Below are positions 38,338 through 44,466 of a stretch of DNA of 44,466 bases, piece after piece. The notes under the pieces are model-generated. The model was not told where the DNA came from. It worked only from the letters and a program-made list of their open reading frames with translations, and made no database searches. A program made the translations under genes and the position numbers. How positions within the stretch are numbered: position 1 is the stretch's first letter; each line of letters starts with the position of its first letter. Source of the stretch: Palsa-147 sp049279675 (GTDB lineage: Bacteria; Acidobacteriota; Terriglobia; Acidiferrales; UBA7541); assembly GCA_049279675.1 (NCBI GenBank), contig JBAPOP010000126.1, positions 1-44,466 of the forward strand, written 5' to 3'.

Positions 38338-40440
38338 GTGCGGAAATTTCAGCTCGTCACGCTCGTTCACGGTCATCAACCGGTCGGCAATTTCGACAAT
38401 GTGATTGAGCACGCCTACGCGCACTCCTATCTTCCCTTCGTTGAATTACTCGAGAAGCATCCGCAAGTCCGCTTTGGATTGCATTTGTCCGGATGTCTGC
38501 TCGAATGGCTCGAAAAAGTCCATCCGGAATATTTCGATCTCCTGCGGCGCCTGGAAGAGCGCGACCAGTTGGAAATGGTCGGCGGCGGCCATTACGAGCC
38601 GATCCTCATTTCGATTCCGCCGGAAGACCGCCGCGAGCAAATCGATCGAATGGGCGATTTCCTTGAAAAACATTTTCATCGCCGCCCGCGCGGCGCCTGG
38701 CTCACGGAGCGCGTGTGGGAACCGCAACTGCCCTCCACTCTGGCGGCCGCCGGCATCGAATACTCGCTCGTGGACGACAATCATTTTCTCGGCGCGGGAT
38801 TCGAGCCTGCTCAACTTCGCGGTGCTTTCATCGCTGAAGAGCTTGGCAATTGCGTCAGACTAATCCCCGGTCTCAAAATTCTTCGTTATCTCGTTCCGTA
38901 TCGCGATCCCGAGGAAACCATCACGTTTTTGCGGCAGGCGGCGGCCGAACGCCCGGGCGGTTTCGTGGCCATGGGCGACGACTGCGAGAAATTCGGCGTT
39001 TGGCCCAACACCTACGAACATTGCTACACGAATGGCTGGCTCGAGCGTTTTTGCGTGGCACTCGAAGCAAATTCCGATTGGCTCGAGATGTCCACTCCCG
39101 GCGATGCTGTTCGCTCTCACGCGCCGCTCGGCCGCGCGGAACTTCCAGCCGCGTCCTACAACGAAATGATGGAATGGGCGCTGCCCACGGACGCGCGCAG
39201 GCGCTTTGAAGCCATTGAAAAGGAATTTTCTTCGCGCAGCGACGTCGAGGTTTTTCTTCGCGGCGGAATCTGGCGCAGCTTTATGGCGAAATATCCCGAG
39301 GCAAACTTACTCCACGCGAAAATGCTCAACGTCTCCTCGAAGATTCGCAGGCTGGCGCTGAGCCGTCGCCGTGGCAGTTCGTTCCTCGCCGCGAGAGCGG
39401 ACGCCGAGACGCTCTTGCTTCGGTCGCAATGCAACGACGCATACTGGCACGGCATTTTTGGCGGCCTATATTCTCCGCATTTACGGACGGCACTCTGGCG
39501 CGCGCTCGTCGAAGCCGAAGCGATTGCCGATCGCCTGGCGCGCCGGGAAAGTGTGTGGTCGGCCGCCAAGCGCCTCGATTTTGACTCCGACGGCCGCGAG
39601 GAAATCTACTTCACTTCCGAGACGTGTGCGGCGCTTTTGGCTCCCGCGGATGGCGCTACTTTTTCGGCAATCGATTTTCGTCCCTCGAATGTTGCGCTCG
39701 TCAATTCAATTGCGCGCCGAGTCGAGGTCTACCATGCGCGCCTCCAGGGCGTCTCTTCGCGCGGTACGCAGGCTGCTGCATCGATTCACGATCAGGTGCA
39801 AGTGAAAGAGCCGGGACTCGAGCGCCTGCTTCGCTATGACCGCTGGAAGCGGCATTGCTTTCGCGTGCTTCTTTTCGCCGCGGGCAAGAACTTCGAAGAT
39901 TATGAGCAATTGCGCCTCGACGAGGATGCGGAAATCGCAGGCGGTAATTATAGTGTCGCGCATGTGGACGAGACGACTGCGACCTTGCAATCCGAAAACG
40001 AGCACATCCAGCGCGTCACAAAAAAAGTCACGCTGACTTCGTCCGCCGACGCATTTGAAATTGCTTGTGAGCTGGAGATTTCATCGGACGTGGCTGCGAC
40101 ACTCCAGATCGGAATCGAAACAGTGCTGAATTTCCTCGCGCCCGATGCTCACGATCGCTACATCGACGCGCACAACGGAATGCATTCTCTGCGCTGGAGC
40201 GCCGCCATTCCAGCGTCGGAAGTCCGAATCGTTGACGAATATCAGAACACCGTGGCGACGCTCGCGGCGCCCGGCGCTCACGAGTATTGGATCGCTCCCA
40301 TCGAGACAGTTTCCGATTCCGAAAGCGGATTTGAGCGCGTCTATCAGGGCTCTCAAATTCTCGCGGTTTGGCCGGTTGAACTTAAGCCGGGAACGGTATG
40401 GCAAGGCAGGCTGGCTCTGCGCGTCTCGAAGCTGCGCTGA
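38338..40440 (+). CDS. GH57 4-alpha-glucanotransferase / alpha-amylase-type enzyme
   Basis: A 700-residue family 57 glycoside hydrolase acting on alpha-1,4-glucans such as glycogen or maltodextrin. The catalytic (beta/alpha)7 barrel starts FQLVTLVHGHQPVGNFDNV. The nucleophile is Glu124 in WLTERVWEPQL, and the acid/base Asp is at 214/215 in AMGDDCEKFGVWP, spaced as in the Thermococcus glucanotransferase. DUF1925-like and DUF1926-like C-terminal domains follow (about 290-370 and 410-700), which favours glucanotransferase over a plain amylase. No signal peptide is visible, so it is probably cytoplasmic. The start is GTG with GGAG seven bases upstream. No other glycogen genes are in the window. 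The next operon begins 65 bases downstream with its own promoter. Confidence 0.9.
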   Translation: MRKFQLVTLVHGHQPVGNFDNVIEHAYAHSYLPFVELLEKHPQVRFGLHLSGCLLEWLEKVHPEYFDLLRRLEERDQLEMVGGGHYEPILISIPPEDRREQIDRMGDFLEKHFHRRPRGAWLTERVWEPQLPSTLAAAGIEYSLVDDNHFLGAGFEPAQLRGAFIAEELGNCVRLIPGLKILRYLVPYRDPEETITFLRQAAAERPGGFVAMGDDCEKFGVWPNTYEHCYTNGWLERFCVALEANSDWLEMSTPGDAVRSHAPLGRAELPAASYNEMMEWALPTDARRRFEAIEKEFSSRSDVEVFLRGGIWRSFMAKYPEANLLHAKMLNVSSKIRRLALSRRRGSSFLAARADAETLLLRSQCNDAYWHGIFGGLYSPHLRTALWRALVEAEAIADRLARRESVWSAAKRLDFDSDGREEIYFTSETCAALLAPADGATFSAIDFRPSNVALVNSIARRVEVYHARLQGVSSRGTQAAASIHDQVQVKEPGLERLLRYDRWKRHCFRVLLFAAGKNFEDYEQLRLDEDAEIAGGNYSVAHVDETTATLQSENEHIQRVTKKVTLTSSADAFEIACELEISSDVAATLQIGIETVLNFLAPDAHDRYIDAHNGMHSLRWSAAIPASEVRIVDEYQNTVATLAAPGAHEYWIAPIETVSDSESGFERVYQGSQILAVWPVELKPGTVWQGRLALRVSKLR

Positions 40441-40456
40441 TTGCGCGCGCCGCTAG

Positions 40457-40486
40457 TTGCTCCGAGTCGTCCGCGTTTGTTACAGT
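40457..40486 (+). promoter_or_regulatory. Possible sigma-70-type promoter of the envelope-glycan operon
   Basis: TTGCTC (40457-40462) and TACAGT (40481-40486) are 18 bases apart, ending 18 bases before the start codon of the Trm112-like gene. The leader would be short. Read-through from the GH57 gene is also possible. Confidence 0.45.
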
Positions 40487-40504
40487 TCAGCCGGGGGGAG
40501 TTTT

Positions 40505-40678
40505 ATGGCGGTCGCTCAAGATTTGCTCGACATTCTCGCTTGCCCCAAAGACCTAACTCCGGTGAAGTTGACGGAGGACGGCAAAGGCCTGCGGTGCCCG
40601 AAATGCCGGCGAGTCTATCCCATTCAGAACGACATCCCCGTGATGCTGGTCGACGAAGCGCGCATTGAACCCGAGTGA
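40505..40678 (+). CDS. Trm112/YcaR-family small zinc-ribbon protein
   Basis: A 57-residue protein of the Trm112/UPF0434 family. It has the motif LLDILACPKD, a second half CPKCRRVYPIQNDIPVMLVDEAR, and thus three cysteines of an incomplete zinc ribbon (one in CPKD, two in CPKC). In other bacteria the family (YcaR) sits next to lipid A or LPS genes. ATG 40505 follows GGGGGAG with four bases between. Upstream in-frame starts lack support. Its end overlaps the glycosyltransferase gene by 14 bases. A partner-stabilising role, as for Trm112 in methyltransferases, is possible, but the bacterial function is not settled. Confidence 0.88.
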   Translation: MAVAQDLLDILACPKDLTPVKLTEDGKGLRCPKCRRVYPIQNDIPVMLVDEARIEPE

Positions 40679-41777
40679 ACCAGCGTCTCTCCTTCCAGAC
40701 CTTCCGCGCGGCGCGGAGATTCTCATCATCCGTCTGCGGTCTGTCGGCGACGTCGTGCTGCTCACGCCCGCAATCTCAGCGCTCCATTCCTGGCGGCCCG
40801 ACTTGCGCATTTCCGTGCTCGTAGAACCCGGCTGCGCCGCCGTTCTCGAAGGCAATCCCGCGGTGCAGGAAATTCTGCTCGCTCGATCGTTCCTCGCGAC
40901 GGCAATGTCACTCTATCGAAGAAATTTTCCCGTCGTCTACAATCAGCACGGCGGGCCTACAAGCGCGTTTCTCACCGCGGCGTCAGGAGCGGAAAAGCGC
41001 GTTTGCTGGAAAGGTAAGCAATTCGATTTTCTCTACAACGTGCACGCGCCCGACGCCGTGGAATTCTACGGCACACTCCAAGTCCATTCAGTTGAGCAAC
41101 GAATGACGCAGTTCTACTGGACCGGACTTCCGCGCGGACCAATTCCGCGCTCGGCGGTATTTCCGCAAGCTGATGCGCGCGCCGCTGTCGCAAAGAAGTT
41201 GCAAGAGCACGGCATTTCCGGCGCTGAACCCTATGCCGTCATCCAACCCGGTGCTCGCTATTTTACGAAGCAGTGGTCGCTCGAAAACTTTGCGGCGACC
41301 TCGCGGTGGCTATGGAAATCTCGCGGTTTGCGTTCCGTCGTCAATCTCGGTCCCGACGAGCAGCAAATGGCGGCGTCGGCCGCGGCTCAATTCGGAGATT
41401 CAGGAGTCATTCCGCCCTCGCTGAATCTCCGCGAACTGATCGCACTCATCGCCGGCGCAAAATTATTCGTCGGCAACGACACGGGCCCAAGCCATCTCGC
41501 CGCTGCGGCGGCCGTTCCTGCGGTTGTGATATTCGGTTCGACGAGTTCGGTTCATTGGCGGCCGTGGCAGTCCAATCACCGCGTGGCGCAGAATGAGTTT
41601 GCTTGCAATCCTTGCAAAGGCGACCGATGCTACGCGTTCGATGAGCCGCGGTGCATCTTGTCCGTGACGCCCGATCAAGTTCGCGAAGCCTGCGAATCGA
41701 TTCTGTCCACGAGTCCGGCCGAAATTAACGCGGTTGAACGGACGGCCGCGAAGATCGCTGGAATCGAGAACAACTGA
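40665..41777 (+). CDS. GT9-family glycosyltransferase (heptosyltransferase-like)
   Basis: A 370-residue GT-B enzyme of family 9, the family of LPS core heptosyltransferases (WaaC/WaaF/WaaQ). The N-terminal Rossmann segment EILIIRLRSVGDVVLLTPAI and the C-terminal donor-binding GNDTGPSHLAAAAAVPAVVIFG followed by TSSVHWRPW are characteristic. A Cys-rich stretch near the end (FACNPCKGDRC) is common in the family. The only in-frame start near the domain is TTG 40665, overlapping the Trm112-like gene by 14 bases, so translation is probably coupled. The heptose kinase gene follows one base after its stop. Addition of heptose to the LPS core is inferred from family and neighbour. Confidence 0.9.
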   Translation: MNPSEPASLLPDLPRGAEILIIRLRSVGDVVLLTPAISALHSWRPDLRISVLVEPGCAAVLEGNPAVQEILLARSFLATAMSLYRRNFPVVYNQHGGPTSAFLTAASGAEKRVCWKGKQFDFLYNVHAPDAVEFYGTLQVHSVEQRMTQFYWTGLPRGPIPRSAVFPQADARAAVAKKLQEHGISGAEPYAVIQPGARYFTKQWSLENFAATSRWLWKSRGLRSVVNLGPDEQQMAASAAAQFGDSGVIPPSLNLRELIALIAGAKLFVGNDTGPSHLAAAAAVPAVVIFGSTSSVHWRPWQSNHRVAQNEFACNPCKGDRCYAFDEPRCILSVTPDQVREACESILSTSPAEINAVERTAAKIAGIENN

Positions 41778-41778
41778 C

Positions 41779-42861
41779 ATGCCGAGCCGAAGCCAAATTC
41801 AAATTCTTCCAGCGCGCCTCGCGAGCCTCGTCGCGAATTTCCGCGGCCGGCGGATCGCCGTTGTGGGCGACTGGATGCTTGATCGCTACGTCTGGGGCAC
41901 CGCGACGCGGCTATCGCCAGAAGCAGCCGTCCCCGTCGTCGAATTTACGAAGCAGACGGAATGTCTCGGCGGCGCTGGCAACGTCGCAGCGAATCTCGCT
42001 GCTCTCGGCGCTCACGTGGATTCGTTCGGAATCATAGGCACCGACGAAGCGGGCAAAACGCTGCTGAAGTCTATGGCTGCTTTGAAGCTTTCGACAAAAG
42101 GAATCGTCACCGACAACGAGCGCCCCACCACATTGAAGACGCGAATTATCGCTCGTCAGCAGCAAGTGGTGCGCGTCGACCGCGAATCACGTTTTCCACT
42201 CGACGCGAACGCCGAGAAGAAACTTTCGCAGCGCATCCTCAAAGCGATCCCGCGCCTCGACGCGTTGATCGTATCCGATTATGACAAGGGCGCAATCACC
42301 GACGGCTTGATCGATGCAATCCTAACTGCCTGCGCGCGAAGCGAAGTCCCGGTTTTCGTCAAGCCGAAATGGTCGCGGCTCCCGACGTACCGCGGCGCGA
42401 CGACGATCGTCTGCAATAGCAAGGAAGCGGGATTTCTAGTGACTCGAACCCTCTATGATGACGCGTCCGTCGAAGAAGGAGGCCGCGCGCTTCTCGCTCA
42501 CTTCGGCTGCTCGACCGTAGTCATCACGCGAGGAGGCGACGGCCTCACCGTGTGCGAAAGCCATCCACCGAGCGCATTCCACATTGCCGCCACCAGCCGC
42601 GAGCGCCCGATCGGCCAGCACGGCGAGCGGAGATCAGGCCCCGGCAGCGAAGTCTACGACGTCACGGGCGCTGGCGACACGGTTCTAGCAACGCTCGCGC
42701 TGGCGGTCGCGGCAGGCGCCAGCATGCGCGAAGGCGCCACGCTCGGAAATTCCGCCGCTGGCGTTGTCGTTACAAAACTCGGCACCGCAACGCTATCACC
42801 CTCGGAGTTGATCTCCGCGATACGCGGCGTCTCGAGTGCCGGAAGAAGCCGCTCGAAGTGA
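41779..42861 (+). CDS. D-glycero-beta-D-manno-heptose-7-phosphate kinase (HldE kinase domain)
   Basis: PfkB/ribokinase-family sugar kinase that makes heptose 1,7-bisphosphate in ADP-heptose synthesis. The 360-residue protein matches the first domain of HldE: IAVVGDWMLDRYVWGTATRLSPEAAVPVV, the GGAGNVAANLAALG motif, VSDYDKGAITD, and the catalytic DVTGAGDTV with Asp near 300. It lacks the C-terminal cytidylyltransferase domain of E. coli HldE, so that activity must be encoded elsewhere as a separate protein (HldC). ATG 41779 is one base after the upstream stop, so coupling is likely. The adjacent GT9 gene supports an LPS-core pathway. Confidence 0.92.
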   Translation: MPSRSQIQILPARLASLVANFRGRRIAVVGDWMLDRYVWGTATRLSPEAAVPVVEFTKQTECLGGAGNVAANLAALGAHVDSFGIIGTDEAGKTLLKSMAALKLSTKGIVTDNERPTTLKTRIIARQQQVVRVDRESRFPLDANAEKKLSQRILKAIPRLDALIVSDYDKGAITDGLIDAILTACARSEVPVFVKPKWSRLPTYRGATTIVCNSKEAGFLVTRTLYDDASVEEGGRALLAHFGCSTVVITRGGDGLTVCESHPPSAFHIAATSRERPIGQHGERRSGPGSEVYDVTGAGDTVLATLALAVAAGASMREGATLGNSAAGVVVTKLGTATLSPSELISAIRGVSSAGRSRSK

Positions 42862-44466
42862 GTTCCGCGCAGTCGATGGCGTCCGCCCGCGGTCGCTCGC
42901 GGTGGATTTCATCGGCGCGATATGTCGTCGCGTGGCTCGTTCCGGCAATGCTTTGCATCATCACGAAATTGCTCACGCTCGCGAATGGCCGCGGCTTCCG
43001 CGTCGTCGCGCGCTACCTCGGCCGGGTCGAGGGCACTGGCTATACCGGGCTGACCGTCTCCGAGCGCCTGACATTCTTTCGCAGCGAAATTCTCTGGCTG
43101 TTTCTCGTCATTCCTTTCGCCTCGCTCATCGCGCTTCGGTATCTCACGCGCACATGGCGATGGATTGCGATGTCCGCCATCTGTTTCACGGCGTCGGTAG
43201 TCGTTTTCGTGCAAGCGCGTTCGCTCGAAGAAGTGGGCGATTTCGTCTCGTTTGCGATGTTCCGCGTCGCGCTGTCGTGGGGCATCCACGATCCGGGCGC
43301 GAATAAGTCTTACCTGTTTACCCGCGAGTTCTATATTTTCTTGGGCGCGCTCGCCGTATTGATCGCGATTCTCGTGTGGGCCACGTTGAAGGACAGCAGC
43401 GCCAGCCCGAATGAACCCAACGTAAAACTCTGGCGCGATGCGGGTCTCAGTTATCTCGCGGGCGCGATTCTTCTCGCCGGATTTGCTTGGCGGCCGCTGA
43501 TTCCCGCGACTCCATATAACGAAAACATTCTGGCGCGATCGCTGACCGCGCTATGGGCCCCCGGCGCAATCAACACAGACGAGTTTGAGCAGCTCTCGCT
43601 GGATCAGCTATCAACGAAATACCGCGAATTGGTAAGCGCTCCGAATTCACGTCCCGGATCGCCGTACTTTGGCTCGATGCGCGGCGCAAACCTGATCGTG
43701 CTCGCTCTCGAAACCGAGCCCGAACGTTTTCTCCCGTCCGACGACGCTCTCGCGGATCTGCCGACTCTTCGCCGACTCGAATCAAAATCCTTCGTCGCCA
43801 CCGAACATTTCACTACATACCCGTACACGAATCAGGCCCTGTTTTCCGCATTTTCATCCTGCTATCCGCTGGACGGAACCCAAACTTTCGCCGAAGAGCA
43901 TCCGGATGCAATCGCGCCCGGCCTCCCGGCGGCGCTGAACGCGCACGGATATGCAACGGCGCTTTACCTTCCGTCGCCCCAACACGGAGACGCCGCCGTC
44001 GAAACATTTCGCGGCTTCGGTTTCAGCCGTGAAGTTTCACCGGATCCGAATGAGATTAAAGCGAAAAGGCCCGCCGGATTATCTCCCGATTGGAAAGCAG
44101 AGCGCGTCGCGCGCGATCTCGCTGTGCTCGACGACGGAAAACGCGACATCGAGCGCTGGCTCTCTGGCGGACAGCCATTCTTCGCGGCCTTCGCGTTTCA
44201 AATTAGCCATCTACCGTATCCCGACGAGTTTCCCGACGACGGCTCGGTGGATGTCGCCATGCGCAATCGGCGAATTCTCGCGCAGGAAGATTCGTGGCTG
44301 GGAGAAATCGTCGCGACCCTCGAACATCATCACCAGCTCGAAAACACCGTAATCGCCATCTTCGGCGACCACGGCATTCGCACTCAGCACGAGGATCCGA
44401 AGTTCATCGGCGGCACGCTGGACGATTATTCTTTCCACGTCCCCATGCGAATTTACGCGCCGAAGA
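42858..44466 (+). CDS. Membrane-anchored sulfatase/LtaS-type enzyme, 3' end missing
   Basis: An alkaline-phosphatase-superfamily protein running off the right edge, at least 536 codons. GTG 42858 overlaps the kinase stop as GTGA, and an ATG lies six codons later. About five membrane helices come first (around 25-40, 75-95, 100-115, 150-170, 200-215). An extracytoplasmic catalytic domain follows with NLIVLALETEPERF (Glu285), YTNQALFS (candidate nucleophile Thr324) and FGDHGIRTQHED (Asp504, His505). Spacing resembles LtaS Glu255, Thr300, Asp475 and His476. The family includes lipoteichoic acid synthases, phosphoethanolamine and phosphoglycerol transferases and sulfatases. Next to heptose genes, modification of LPS by a phospho-group is a reasonable guess, unproven. 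Confidence 0.85.
   Translation, partial: MSSAQSMASARGRSRWISSARYVVAWLVPAMLCIITKLLTLANGRGFRVVARYLGRVEGTGYTGLTVSERLTFFRSEILWLFLVIPFASLIALRYLTRTWRWIAMSAICFTASVVVFVQARSLEEVGDFVSFAMFRVALSWGIHDPGANKSYLFTREFYIFLGALAVLIAILVWATLKDSSASPNEPNVKLWRDAGLSYLAGAILLAGFAWRPLIPATPYNENILARSLTALWAPGAINTDEFEQLSLDQLSTKYRELVSAPNSRPGSPYFGSMRGANLIVLALETEPERFLPSDDALADLPTLRRLESKSFVATEHFTTYPYTNQALFSAFSSCYPLDGTQTFAEEHPDAIAPGLPAALNAHGYATALYLPSPQHGDAAVETFRGFGFSREVSPDPNEIKAKRPAGLSPDWKAERVARDLAVLDDGKRDIERWLSGGQPFFAAFAFQISHLPYPDEFPDDGSVDVAMRNRRILAQEDSWLGEIVATLEHHHQLENTVIAIFGDHGIRTQHEDPKFIGGTLDDYSFHVPMRIYAPK

Noticed and set aside
1..44466. CRISPR arrays, insertion sequences, prophage or integrative-element boundaries
   Set aside because: No regularly spaced short repeats, transposases, integrases or attachment-site duplications were seen. 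The gene content is consistent with a stable chromosomal region.

Overview
The window looks like a chromosomal segment of a Gram-negative acidobacterium (Acidobacteriota, Terriglobia/Koribacter-like). This is inferred from gene order and protein style, because no rRNA or tRNA gene is present to confirm it. The clues are a GC-rich genome with outer-membrane genes (Lol transporter parts, bamA, skp, heptose genes), very large Ig/TIG/YVTN-propeller lipoproteins, a secretin carrying FG-GAP repeats, and the cluster rimP-nusA-infB-ylxP-rbfA-truB. Most genes have clear Shine-Dalgarno sites, GTG and TTG starts are frequent, and several promoters match the sigma-70 consensus well.

Layout. 1-473: 5' part of an unrecognised minus-strand gene, divergent from lysS. 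585-6946: lysS, a LolC/E-type permease overlapping it by ATGA, a separate LolD-type ATPase and clpC. 7021-14219: outer-membrane block with bamA, a 1158-residue lipoprotein with two seven-bladed YVTN propellers, and skp/ompH with its own promoter and a terminator-like hairpin. 14474-21256: the translation/transcription operon. It opens with a near-consensus promoter, an intrinsic-terminator-like hairpin and a branched RNA fold, then rimP, nusA, infB, ylxP, rbfA and truB. 21322-24435 (minus): an orphan secretin whose pore domain is interrupted by a complete FG-GAP beta-propeller.

24651-29506: an iron-uptake operon behind a consensus-like promoter with a Fur-type box. It encodes an FTR1 permease fused to a DUF2318 domain, two FtsX-type permeases, an ATPase and a DUF971 protein. 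The set resembles the Campylobacter P19 locus without P19. 29752-35060: a DUF1905 protein, an APC transporter with a soluble C-terminal domain, a small membrane protein, thioredoxin reductase and proline dehydrogenase. 35079-38217: an O-methyltransferase and an UPF0173 hydrolase (minus), a 7Fe ferredoxin, a SufT-like DUF59 protein (minus) and a stand-alone B3/B4-domain protein. 38338-40440: a GH57 glucanotransferase/amylase. 40457-44466: an envelope operon with a Trm112-like protein, a GT9 heptosyltransferase-type enzyme, a heptose-7-phosphate kinase and a truncated membrane-anchored sulfatase/LtaS-type enzyme.

The features most worth following up are the propeller-in-secretin fusion with its exact 147-nt repeat period, the Fur-boxed FTR1-DUF2318/ABC cassette, and the attenuator plus three-way-junction leader of rimP. 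No CRISPR array, insertion sequence, prophage, tRNA or rRNA was seen.
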